The notes under the pieces are model-generated. The model made no database searches. It saw only the letters and a list, made by a program, of their open reading frames with translations, and was not told the origin of the DNA. A stretch of 64,000 bases of DNA from Oryzias latipes (lineage: Eukaryota > Chordata > Actinopteri > Beloniformes > Adrianichthyidae): the NCBI RefSeq assembly GCF_002234675.1, contig NC_019875.2:28021818-28085817 (forward strand), read 5' to 3'. Shown here piece after piece: positions 49,436 through 60,176 of this stretch; position 1 is the stretch's first letter; each line of letters starts with the position of its first letter. A program made the translations under genes and the position numbers.

Positions 49436-51315
49436 AAGCATAAAAAAACCTCTATACCTGCATAAACATTAGTATAAAGTGACTGTTATGAAGGCCTGTG
49501 CCTTTGATTTGATCATCTTTGAAGATTTCTCCTTAAAACGTGACTTAACACGCAGGGAAGCAAGTGTCTTTTTCCAACTCAACATGTTCCATTTCACCTG
49601 TCATGGTAAAAAATTGTTCACAAGCAACTTTGTGTTCCATCTGAAAGCTCGTGGTTCCGCTTTAATATGTGATGGTAGCCAATAAAAAAGTCAGTTCAGC
49701 CGATCAGTAACCAGTCCAACCAGAAATCTGACAGTAAGAGCAAGTTTTCAACAACAAAAATTAATTTAATAAAGAAAACACACAAAGTTTACACAAAGAT
49801 AAAACCTGCGGAAGTCAGACTTGATGAAAAAAGAAAACTTGAAGCTTCTATCAATCAAGAGAGGCTTTAAAACAAACAACAAACTGTTGCAAATTAAATA
49901 TAAGAAATGACCTAAAAGATTACCACACTCTTGAATCAATCATCGAAACGTGATAATTTAAATGAATAGGGTTTTCATCTCACTAGAAAACAAACCTCGT
50001 GTATCAGCACCAACAGAAATATCAGCATTTTCGTTTGAAACTCTTCCCATTCTTCCAAACACTCTACCTGCATTCAGCCAGTAGAGGCCGCCGTAGAATT
50101 CTCTGAAGTTCAGTTCAGTTCTGCCCTTCGGTCTGCACTGAAATCATCTGGAATGATTGTAAAAAGTGAATCCTCCTGTTGCAGCAGAGTAAAGCCACTG
50201 GAATGTGGTCAAAATCATGTGTATTTGTTTTTTTTTAGCTTTTTTCCCCACTTTGTCTCTGTGTGTTAACTTTAGAGCTGAAGAAAGAAAAGCTTTTAAA
50301 TATAAAAAAATTATGAAGTTTTATAAATGATAACTCAAAACTGAGGAAGAATTGGCGTCAACTTTGCACAGTTGTTATTTTTTTCCCTTTTGCACTTTTG
50401 CATCTTTAGCAAGAAGATCAAATATTCTAAAACCTTGTAGCCTTTTTAATTTTTGATTATTATTATTAATTAGTTGAGACCTTCTAGAAGGTTGAGAAGC
50501 ATCTTCTATATGACAAAGTTCTTTGGTTGTTGCCTGGTTTTGTTTTTTACTTTAATCCAAGGTGGTCTCCAGAATTTGTCTTTAGATTTGTTTAACCTTT
50601 TTGCAGCTGATCTTCTGTTGTGGGTTTATTTAAAACAGATGAGCTGCTGTTTATCAGAGCTGTTTCTTCAGCTCTAAGTCTTGATGGAGAATGCTGTTCA
50701 TGTGCAATTATTACTGCAGAGCTGAGGTTTAAAACCTAATCAAAGAATGCAGAGACTGTTGCACCAGAAGAAGGGTGTAGACATGCGACTTCCAGATGTT
50801 TTTTGTGTTGTGTGTGATGAAACAGTGTATGTTTGAAAGCCTCTGACTCAGTGTGAGGGCCTCATTTCTCAGACGTTCAGATTTAATGGCATATCTGGAC
50901 TTCCAAAAACACTTGTGAAGCAGGATCAGTTTTTATTATGTTTAAAATCTTCTCTTCCCTTTAAAATGACATCTTGAGTTTATTTAAAACCTCAGCAGTT
51001 GTTCTAATCTCAGACAAAGGCAACACACTTCTAACAAGGACACATGTCGCATTTCTCAATGACCCTCTCCTTTTCACGCCGGAGGAAGGCAAATGTCAAT
51101 AACAAAATGAAAATGCGACTATATTGTAGTAGTCTTGTTGTTTGATATTTAAGTATATTTTTTCAGCTCCTGAAAACATTTCCATAACATGGTCACTAAA
51201 GTGTAATCACAACAAACTGGAAACAAGTCTTACTTTTAAAACATGTATACATCATATTGCTATTTGACATAAATTAAAAAAACTAACAAACAGAAACATA
51301 CAGATAAAAGCATTA
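49436..51315. other. Gene-free interval
   Basis: AT-rich DNA without recognisable genes. GCCAGTAGAGGCCGCC near 50077-50092 is a weak CTCF-like word. No strong repeat was identified. Confidence 0.4.
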
Positions 51316-51903
51316 CAGTGATCCCTTGCTATAACGCGGTTTACTTTTCACGGTTTTGCTACTTCACGGATTTGCATCGTGCCCTGTGTTCTGCATTCTG
51401 ATTGGCTAAAAAGTCATTCCGCTTCTTCTCTACCTGTGCGTCAATAACGTTGAAGTTTAATATGTACACGTACGTAAATCAGCTTGCCAAATTAACATTA
51501 CGTACGTGCAAATTCTCTAGCTTTAGTTTCTCTAAAACCCATAGAAAAAAGAGCGACAACAACTGCCTATCGCTATGTTCTTGAACAAACACAGCTGCAC
51601 CGCGGGCTGCAAAAGAAGAAAACACTGCAGAGCGGAGTCAGGATGCAGCGGCTCAGTCTAAAGAGCAGTAAATACACCTGAGTCACTATTTGTCCGACTG
51701 TACTTTATATTTTTTTCATAATCATTTTAAAATTTCTCCCGTTTAATCCAATTACTTGGGTCGCAGTGGGCGGGGCTAATCTCCGCGGCTAATCTCCTTC
51801 TGTTCACGATGATTAAAATTATTATTATTAGACAGTACAGCACAGAAGTTATTTGTTGGAAAAAAACTTTTCTAAAGTACCTTTATTAGTTAAACAAATG
51901 CTT

Positions 51904-51989
51904 GAGCCTGTAAAATGGTTTGTTCTTTCTTTTCAATGTATAATAGTGTATTTTTGTATAATAATTGTAAGAAAAAAATAAAGTTTTCT
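51904..51989 (+). repeat. 86-bp direct repeat, left copy
   Basis: From GAGCCTGTAAAATGG to AAAGTTTTCT it is identical to 53327-53412 except for one base (GTGT versus GAGT). It belongs to the Tigger-like element and was duplicated around the inserted retrosequence. Confidence 0.9.
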
Positions 51990-53326
51990 TTTTTTTTTTT
52001 TTTTTTTTTACTTGTCCTGTCCAACAGCTAGGCAAACAGATGAGAGCTGAGGGCCTCTTGTGTTGGACATATTTTATTTTAACAAGAGGGGTTATTAATC
52101 TTCAGACAAACCAAAGGTATGTCTGAATAAACCCCTTTTGTAATTGAGGCCAAACTTTATTAATTTCAATCATGTTTGAAAATCTTTGGTGTTGGACCGG
52201 ACGGAAAAGGAAAGAGGGGAAGAAGAGAGAGGGACGTTAGAGAGAGGGGGGGGTAGGAGGGTGATAATAGGAGGGGAAGGGGGGTAAGACCATGAAGCAG
52301 CATAGAGCAGACAGGTTTACTGGTTGTTTATCATTACGGTACGGTTCAAATGTAGTACAAAAAGGGCGGGGCCTGTTCACACACACTCAAATATTATCAA
52401 CACACCTGTTAGCTGCAAAAATGTCCACATGTCAACATGTACACAAAACAGATAGTGTTCACGAACGCATACCTATGCCTTTAAACCAACTAGTGTGAAA
52501 TCTTTCATTCATTCAATCATGCAAACTATTAGTGCAAAGGTGAGCTAACACCTGTGCTCAAGTGAGTGTTTATGTTCTTCTAAAATGGATGGTGTAATGT
52601 GAAAAGAAGGAGGAGGAGCGCCCAGCCACCCCCACACCCATACCCCCGCCGCAGCAGCAGCGGCAGCCGGAATTCCCCCAACGCCATACGGGAACAGGCA
52701 GGGAACAACCGCCCCCCGGGCGACCAAGACCACCACCCAGGCCAGGGCCAGCAGGACCGCCACGAGGCCCCCAGAGCCAGAGAGCAGGGAGGCGCGGAGG
52801 GAAAGAGAGCGCCGCCCCAGCCAGGAAAGCAGCCCCCCCGCCGCGCCGGAAGAGCCCAACGCAGGGCCCCACCGGGGAGGGACGCCCACAGCCCCAGACG
52901 AGCACCCCACCACCACCCAGGAGTTCCGGGCATCCCCCCGCCCCGACCCCAGGTACGAGCCAGGACCCCCCAAGGGAGACCCGCTCCGCACTCCAGGCAG
53001 CCACCCACCCGGCCCACGGTTGGTCCAGGTAGGAGCAAGGCAGGGGCCCGCCGCCCCCGCCCAGGAGGGGGGAACCCCGGGGAAAAAAGGGCGGCCCACA
53101 AGGGGTGTTATAAATATGGCCCAACCAGGCTCGGCCATGTTGGAAGTTTGGCGGGGCCCAGCGCCCAGGGGCAAGGACCAGGACCCACCCCCCAGGGACA
53201 TGAACACCCCCGGCTCAGGTGTAATATGAACCCCCCCACCGTGCGGAGAGAGCACCGCCGGGCCCAGGGAGCCGGCACCCAAGGGACACGGCCGCCATCG
53301 CCAAGGGGCCCACACCCCCCACCAGG
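51990..53326 (-). mobile_element. GC-rich poly(A)-tailed retrosequence
   Basis: Read on the minus strand, this 1.34-kb insert begins with about 730 bp of extremely GC-rich sequence and passes through a pyrimidine-rich tract (plus-strand GA-rich, 52195-52290). It ends in poly(A) (plus-strand T run, 51989-52009). It is bounded by 86-bp direct repeats, as expected for target-primed reverse transcription. Long open frames in several registers (52545-53489 minus, 52599-53336 plus) are composition artefacts rich in Pro, Arg and Gly. I recall similar GC-rich blocks in medaka genomes. The autonomous partner is unknown. Confidence 0.6.
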
Positions 53327-53412
53327 GAGCCTGTAAAATGGTTTGTTCTTTCTTTTCAATGTATAATAGAGTATTTTTGTATAATAATTGTAAGAAAAAA
53401 ATAAAGTTTTCT
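53327..53412 (+). repeat. 86-bp direct repeat, right copy
   Basis: Right copy of the duplication described for 51904-51989. It continues directly into the Tigger-like sequence (ACTTCACGGATTTTGCC), which identifies the pre-insertion order. Confidence 0.9.
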
Positions 53413-53483
53413 ACTTCACGGATTTTGCCTATCACGGGTTCTTTTTGGAACGTGACCCCCGTGAAAAACAAGGGTTTACTGTA

Positions 53484-53882
53484 TCTCAAAATGAGAAATA
53501 GTTTTCTTGGTTTTGACAGAAGCTTGTTTGGCTTCCTTTCAAAATAAAATACATCTTGTACTACATCGTCCCGCTAAAGCTAATGTACTCCAATGCAAAG
53601 TTTTAAACACTGCAAGTCAACCATGGCTTTTTCTGGTTATTTCTTAGATTTACTTTGGTTGGCTGTCATCCTTGACAGCCCTTAACACAAACACAAATCT
53701 GTTGGTTCTATGAAATAGATATAGTATAATTTATTTTCTTAGCAACTCCCCTTCTATAGAGCCAATAAAGATTGTTGTGCAGCATAAAATATGTGCTTTT
53801 TAAGGATTACATTTTTAAGGATTACATTTTTAACGACAAAATCGTTTGTCTATATAATATACATATATATATATACATATAC

Positions 53883-53963
<81 letters not shown>

Positions 53964-54747
53964 TATATAAGGTCAATAAAGCATCATTCAGATACACAAA
54001 ATGGTTCACGTGAAAACGTTGGTGACCCCTCCGGGCCCCTCAGGCTCCTAAACCTAAACATGTGGTCAACAGAAGGCGGAGTACAGTCTCTTTTTGGTGT
54101 AACTGATCTGTGGATTGGTGCTGTTTTGATTTTGTTTGCTTGGATTACGACATATTTTGTCAGTTTCTGTTGTCACTGTCCGACGAGTTTTCTGTGATAG
54201 TCATCCACAGCTGTCTCTGATTTGAGCTGTTTGCCAGATCCTCGCTACTCTCCACGTCTTTCTTCTGTTTTGCTACAGTTTTGTTTATGTTTGGCTTTAA
54301 TTTAATTATATAGGGTCATTTATTCATGCTGTCTCCTGCTTTTGCGCTCTCCAACAACCAACTTGTTTTGACACAGTGATCTGAAAATTCGATGTTTTTT
54401 CACTTGAGGGACTTCCCAGAAAAAGGAATGCTCCAAACTCCCTCTGTGCCGGGTCTTTTCATCTTCGGACCCAAACACCAGATAAAACAGGCAAAACCGA
54501 GGGAGAAAAAAAGTTTAGCACATCTTCGCTCCAAAAAGTTTCAGCAAACATCTTGTAGACATGTCAACATCAGATTGGAAAACAGGGACAGCTATGTTAT
54601 TTTTAGTTACAGAGTTTATGTCAGATGAAAATAAAAATTCTGATTGAAAGTAAACTAAAACAGCCACCATGAGTTTTCTTTGTTTTTCTTTTAGTATTTC
54701 TCGAAATCAACCATTAGAAGCAGCAAATGTTTTAAATCAGAGATATT
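53484..54747. other. Gene-free interval with (TA)n
   Basis: Apart from the microsatellite at 53851-53970, nothing was recognised. The 141-codon frame at 53772-54197 runs through the repeat and is not a gene. Confidence 0.45.
53851..53970. repeat. (TA)n microsatellite with CATA interruptions
   Basis: About 120 bp of almost pure TA, with interruptions at the left end. Confidence 0.95.
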
Positions 54748-54772
54748 CAGACTCCAATTTAATAAAAATCGT
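54748..54772 (+). repeat. 25-bp direct repeat, left copy
   Basis: Begins CAGACTCCAATTTAAT. An exact second copy lies at 56658-56682. The left copy abuts the foldback element; the right copy is 168 bp beyond its other end. Confidence 0.85.
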
Positions 54773-54790
54773 ACGGTGGCCCAGAAGGGT

Positions 54791-54975
54791 CACAACACAA
54801 CACATTAACTTTACACACAACACAATAACTCACAACACAACACATTAACTCACAACACAACACATTAACTCACAACACAACACATTAAGTCACAACACAA
54901 TAACTCACAACACAACACATTAACTCACAACACAATAACTCACAACACAACACATTAACTCAAAACACATTAACT
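54791..54975 (+). repeat. 20-bp tandem array, left arm
   Basis: About 9 imperfect units of CACAACACAACACATTAACT, some shortened to CACAACACAATAACT. It is the reverse complement of the array at 56211-56474. Confidence 0.9.
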
Positions 54976-55349
54976 CACAACGGAAGTAAAGCTGCAATGG
55001 AAGTGCTTTTATTCTGAAATTTCCGATGGGCTGAGTGGCTAACTGCCTAACAGAAAGTAACGTCACAGTGAGCTGTGGAGGGAGCATGTTTCTTCTACAA
55101 GAGAAGCTACACAATGTTAACACACACTCCTCGCACTGCACTCACACCCCTCTCTGTCGCTGCACGTGCTCCGCTCCTCTCCGTTTTTCAGCCCCCTCCT
55201 CTCACACTCACTTGGTCCCCAACACCCCCCACCCACACACACACCCTCCCAGTCCCTGCACACGCTCCTCTCCTTTCTTCCGCTCCCTCTTCCTCTTCCT
55301 CTCACACACGCACGCGGTCCCCAACACTTGACACAACAAATGTGGAGAG

Positions 55350-55620
55350 ATCGATTCAATTCAATTCAATTTTATTTGTATAGCCCAAAATCACAACAAC
55401 AGTCGTCTCGATGGGCTTCGAAGTAAAACATGAAATCAAAAGGATCACAAATACAAAGAGTTCAATAGAAAAATACTAAAATGAACTAACAAACTGACTA
55501 AGCTATACTGGCATCCCTGCCCTTAGACCCCCCTTCGCGGTAAGGAAAAACTCCCAAAAAAACCGGATTCCGGAAAAAACGAAGAAACCTCAGGGGTGCC
55601 CACATGACCTCTATGACGCG
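55350..55620 (+). repeat. Dispersed repeat with (TTCAA)n head, copy 1
   Basis: Starts GATTCAATTCAATTCAATTT, then TATTTGTATAGCCCAAAATC and ATGGGCTTCGAAGT, and runs to ATCCCTGCCCTTAGACCCC and beyond. A second, shorter copy lies at 56960-57165. It is inserted in the core of the foldback element. I recognise it as a common teleost dispersed repeat; the class is uncertain. Confidence 0.7.
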
Positions 55621-56210
55621 CTCCTTTCATTTGTCTTTCAGCACATAAGCTAAAGCTAGAACCTGCTTGACTTTCCCTGCATGGGTTTTGCACCGGCACT
55701 AACCCTAAGGGAGGCTCAGAGGAGCGTTTTACACTGCTGCTCTGCGCCCGGGTCTCGTCTCTGGATTGTCAGGCTAACAGACTAAGGCTAGCAGAAATGT
55801 TTCTAGATCGCACTTTCAGGCTTTAATGAACACAATTTCTAAGAGGCGGGGCGTTGCACTCCCCCAACAACAGGTTACATGACAGAGCCCGGTCCATCAA
55901 GCTCTGCCGTTCACGGAGCTTCAGTACATAGAACTCCAAAAGCCACACGGCCTAACGTAGGCCGCTATTATATATTCATGAGTGGGAAAAAAACAGCTGA
56001 ACCGACTTTAAAACCGCCCAAATTATGCATTTATGACCGCAAATTTAGAACCAAAACCGCCCAATCTGGCAACGCTGCTGCTAGCTTCTCTTGTAGAAAA
56101 AACATGCTCCCTCCACAGCTCACTGTGACGTTACTTTCTGTTAGCAGTTAGCCACTCAGCTCAGTGGAAATTTCAGAATAAAAGCACTTCCATTGCAGCT
56201 TTACTTCCGT

Positions 56211-56474
56211 TGTGAGTTAATGTGTTGTGTTGTGAGTTAATGTGTTGTGTTGTGAGTTATTGTGTTGTGTTGTGAGTTAATGTGTTGTGTTGTGAGTTAT
56301 TGTGTTGTGTTGTGAGTTAATGTGTTGTGTTGTGAGTTAATGTGTTGTGTTGTGAGTTAAGGTGTTGTGTTGTGAGTTAATGTGTTGTGTTGTGAGTTAT
56401 TGTGTTGTGTTGTGAGTTAATGTGTTGTGTGTAAAGTTAATGTGTTGTGTGTAAAGTTAATGTGTTGTGTTGTG
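56211..56474 (-). repeat. 20-bp tandem array, right arm
   Basis: About 13 units of AGTTAATGTGTTGTGTTGTG, with variants GAGTTAT and GTAAAGTTAA. The same variant type (TTTACACACAA) lies near the outer end of the left array, so outer and inner order is preserved between arms. Confidence 0.9.
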
Positions 56475-56657
56475 ACCCTTCTGGGCCACCATAGATATTG
56501 GACACCCAAATTCACTTATGTTCAGCACAATCATCTTGAGGGTTAGCAATGATGTCACAGATCTCTGACTAATAATCATTTCAAGCTCCGATCTTTTCCA
56601 GGAATTTCCCAATATTCCCAGGAAAATTTAATTTTCTGGGGTTGTCCAGTCAAGGCC

Positions 56658-56682
56658 CAGACTCCAATTTAATAAAAATCGT
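56658..56682 (+). repeat. 25-bp direct repeat, right copy
   Basis: Identical to 54748-54772. Here it is bracketed by AAGGCC on the left and GGGCCTT on the right, which are inverted relative to each other. Confidence 0.85.
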
Positions 56683-56870
56683 GGGCCTTGTTGAATAGTT
56701 TTTGTCAGGGATAGAGATTTAAGAAAGGTTTGGGGGCAGGTTTAGGGTTGTTCACTTTGTGGTGGTAAATATCCACCACGTAAGGGCAGTTGTGACTTAG
56801 GCTAAAGATCAAACAAGTCCGTTTATAAAGGGTACCCATGTCTACCCAACCCTGTGAGTTGGACGATGCA

Positions 56871-56959
56871 TGGATGGATGGATGGATGGATGGATGGATG
56901 GATGGATGGATGGATGGATGGATGGATGGATGGATGGATGGATGGATGGATGGATGGAT
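56871..56959. repeat. (GGAT)n microsatellite
   Basis: About 22 uninterrupted GGAT units, running directly into the (TTCAA)n head of the following dispersed repeat. Confidence 0.97.
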
Positions 56960-57165
56960 TCAATTCAATTCAATTCAATTCAATTTTATTTGTATGGCCT
57001 AAATTAACAACAACAGTCATCTCAATGGGCTTCGTACCGGTAATTGTAAGGTAAACATACAATCAAAAAGGATCATAAATGCATAGAATTGAATAGTATC
57101 ATACTAAGCTTTAACTAAACAGACTAAACTAAACTGGGCATCCCTGCCCTTAGACCCTTAGATCC
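56960..57165 (+). repeat. Dispersed repeat with (TTCAA)n head, copy 2
   Basis: Same order of blocks as 55350-55620 (pentamer head, TTTTATTTGTATGGCC, CATCTCAATGGGCTTCG, GCATCCCTGCCCTTAGACCC), truncated at its 3' end and more diverged. Confidence 0.7.
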
Positions 57166-58822
57166 ATGATGGATACAAACTCAACCACAAATGTTGTTTT
57201 TGTTCTCTGACGGTGAAACTATGTCGTTCTGACTCAAACCTCTTTATCACAACCTGTCTGGAAACTTTTGCCTTGCACAACTTGAGCAGTGAAACAGACT
57301 TAAAAACAATTGTTTCTTTAGTTTGTTGTGTGGAAGTTGTTACTCACTTCCATGAGCATCTTAATGCAACTAAAGATCTTTATCACAGTTTCATCCACAC
57401 CCTCAAAGATCTGTGAGAAAATCCTCAGCTATCCTGCCTTAAATCTTTATTTATCACAATGTTAGATCCACTGCGTCTCTTGTACTAATACATATTAGAT
57501 TTAAAGTGGTAGCCACACACTGTTCAACAAACAAGGCCATACTTAGATGTTAGTCTTCAAAGTTCCTCCAGTTTTATTCTCTTTGAAATTACATTGTGAC
57601 ATTTTCATCTGCTTATAATCAATAGACTTTAAATGGGTTTGACTCTTTTCACAAGGATGAAGGATCTGCCTGATTTAAAAAACAACCGAGAAACAAACAA
57701 AAGAAAATGCAGAAATTTATAATTAAATATGGAATAAATCTTCTTTACTGCATGAGTTGTCTGACTGAAGTGAACGACCCTGGGAGTATTTCAGGCAGGC
57801 AACTTGAGCAGTGCGTTCACCTGGTTACTCCTCCACGCAGGCGGTTCAGTCTAATATACTCACCTGTTCAGCGTCCTCCTTGAGTTCCAGGTGTGCGGTC
57901 CAATCCCTCTTTTTCCATTTCCGCGAGCTCTGCGTTCATCACCCCAACCGCCTCCCCGGCTTCCATCTGTGAGGTCTGTTAGGGGTAGTTTAATACCCAA
58001 AGTTTTCTATGGAGATCTTTGTTTCATGTATCTGAACGGAGCCAAATGCCAAACTAAAAGAAATATGGAATAAAACTTCTTTACTGCGTGAGTTGTCTGA
58101 CTGTAATGATAATTATACATTCATTAATTGAAAAATAATATCAAAAGACTTACTTTTTTGGATTTGATTGTTGACAGTGTTTTAGAATTTTGTGTTTAGG
58201 AAGTAATCCTTGCTCTGACTAAACAGCATTAGCATTGTTAATGTGTAAGCTTCTCACAACAAAGGGGAATAAACTTTTTTTCCACAAAGTTTGCAGATGG
58301 TTACTTTTATCCTACGTACAACTACAAAGGAAAAGGGAAAAAGATCAATGTAACTTCGAGTTTTTTTAAGTTATTTATCACTTTTTATTTCATTAGTGAT
58401 TTCATTTAATTAATATTATTTATAAAAAGGTAGCTAAAAAATGGCATTAAAATGGCTAAACACAGAAGGATAAAACCTGAAAAATGGAAACCAGCATTTA
58501 ATGTGTTAACAGCATCCGAGGACTGCATGGGGACCAAAGCATGTAGATGATTAAACAGGCTGGTATCCCAGAGTATGAACTCAGTTTAGCTTAGTCATCA
58601 CCTTTGCTCATTCGTATCAAGCTGAAAGCTTTCACTGAGAGCCTCTCCACCTTCACACAACCCATGTGGTTGTTGTTTCTTTTTCTAAAGAGGCCTTTTT
58701 CATCAAAATTACAGATGTTATGAGGGTGTGATTATGGAAGGTACAAATGATTCTATGTGCACGTTGCAAAAGCAAACGCTTTTTGAAATCTTTTGCAATT
58801 AAAATAATCAGAAATATCCTTA
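57166..58822. other. Gene-free interval
   Basis: No gene recognised. A similar 15-20 bp phrase (GCATGAGTTGTCTGACT and GCGTGAGTTGTCTGACT) occurs at about 57751 and 58086, suggesting a local duplication of roughly 330 bp with divergence. The rest is AT-rich. Confidence 0.35.
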
Positions 58823-59437
58823 CATTTCCACTTCAATAGCTTTTTTATTCGTTTTCAAAGAATTCCCAGTGATCTTTTACTTACAGTTATACTGTTTTTA
58901 GCCTTTTTTACGTGTTGTTTTCCAGGACATAGTTTCTGCAGAGCAGCAGGAGTTCATCAGAAATTCACCTCTGAGCTGTGGGTTGTTGGAGCGAAGCAAC
59001 CCCAAGCAACCCCCCCCCCCCCCACCCCCTTCCTCTCTCCATTGCAGAGCAGAGCAGTGAGGGACCTTGTGGCCCGCCCAGCATATTGTAGCATCCCTGT
59101 ATTCTGTTCCTTTGTTAATGCTCTGTTTAGTGCTAAATTGCTCTGTTGGTTATGGAGAACCGTGGGCGTGGAGGGAAGAGGGAAAAGCCGTGAGACTAGA
59201 GGGAAAGTGGTTCTTTTTTTGGAGGTTCTCTTGAATGTATGGCTTAGCTAGGGCCGACAGTAACAGAGCTTTTCCGAATAAATAAGGAGTTTATGGTGAA
59301 ACCAGCGTCTGCATTCTTTAAAAGAACAACTCAGAAATGCAATTTTAAGCTTCATTTTTTTTACGTACATCTTCCATCTTCAGAAAAATGCCACAAAAGC
59401 ATGTTTTGAACATTATCTTCATTAGAGTGGCTCTATA
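58823..59437 (+). repeat. TTAA-family repeat, copy C
   Basis: Left end TTCCACTTCAATAGC, right end TTAGAGTGGCTCTATAAA, with family boxes in order between them (AATTCCCAGTGATCTTTTA, GCAGGAGTTCATCAGAAATT, GAAAAATGCCACAAAAGC). A C-rich run (59011-59026) replaces part of the middle. The flanking TTAA is no longer recognisable. Confidence 0.6.
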
Positions 59438-60176
59438 AACTCTCTTATAAAAGAAAAAAAACTTCTGGCTTTATACCGCTTTGTAATTTCATTGTTCTGT
59501 TTCCTCTCAAATCCTTTTGCTCCTCTCTGACACCTTAACAGTGTATTTTTACACTTTTGACCCTTTCTGACCCGCTATCAGTTAGAGGAAGACAACACAA
59601 GAAAAAGGAAAATTCAAACATCTACACATTTATTTAATTTTCTCCAAAAAGAACATTTTGATGAAAACAGTCATTATCAATCCTGTTTGTTTAAATATTT
59701 TTTCTCTAATGCTTTTTGTGAAACATCTTATACAACTAAAAGTTTGCCTCTAAATGTTGAAAAACATTCCTAAACATCGGTTTCAGGATGGACGGGAAAG
59801 ATGTCAAAGAGATATTTCCTGATTTACAGAATATAAAAAGACAAAAAAGATCACAAACTGTCACAGTGTCCACAGGAATCACAATAAAACTCTGTGTTTA
59901 TCATAGAAACATTGTCACTGTGATTGTAGATGGGATCAAGCTGATTCGACATTAGCAAGCAGAGGAAGTTGTACAGATGACCTGGCAGGAAGTTTGAGCC
60001 ATTCCTATGACATACTTTGTTTTATTTTTGTGAACACGCTGCTGAATAGTTGCAAGCAGCTGTTTAAACCACTTCCAAAATATGTAAAGAAAAAAATGAC
60101 ATAATAAACTATTCAATGGTTTATTTTTCAAATTAAAAGTTGCTGATAGCAGATCACGATGAACAAAGTGAGCGGG

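Larger units (their letters stand above)
51316..53481. mobile_element. Tigger-like DNA transposon carrying an insertion
   Basis: The left end is CAGTGATCCCTTGCTATAAC. The right end, reversed, is CAGTAAACCCTTGTTTTTCA. Both are bordered by TA (51314-51315 and 53482-53483). Sub-terminal GTTCCAAAAAGAACCCGTGA and CTTCACGGATTT words are those of Tigger/pogo-type Tc1-mariner elements (from memory). No transposase is present. The original copy would be only about 740 bp long. The rest is the retrosequence at 51990-53326 plus its 86-bp duplication. Confidence 0.75.
54775..56490. mobile_element. Foldback element with satellite-bearing inverted arms
   Basis: The left arm (54775-55110) and right arm (56084-56490) are inverted copies. 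Both start GGTGGCCCAGAAGGGTCA, then carry arrays of the 20-bp unit CACAACACAACACATTAACT, then about 130 bp of shared unique sequence ending at AGAGAAGCT. The right array has more units. The centre (55110-56083) includes a C-rich stretch and an unrelated retroelement fragment (55350-55620). No transposase is encoded. A flanking target duplication is not clear. This is a foldback/long-TIR non-autonomous transposon of undetermined superfamily. Confidence 0.75.

Noticed and set aside
52545-53489. Long open frames on both strands (up to 314 codons) rich in Pro, Gly, Arg
   Set aside because: All registers are open because the DNA is ~75% GC. The block is part of a poly(A)-tailed repeat insertion and has no domain.
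53772-54197. 141-codon frame
   Set aside because: Mostly Tyr/Ile repeats from a (TA)n microsatellite.
54791-54975. CRISPR-like regular array
   Set aside because: Units are contiguous 20-mers without spacers, mirrored at the other arm of a transposon-like element, in a vertebrate genome.
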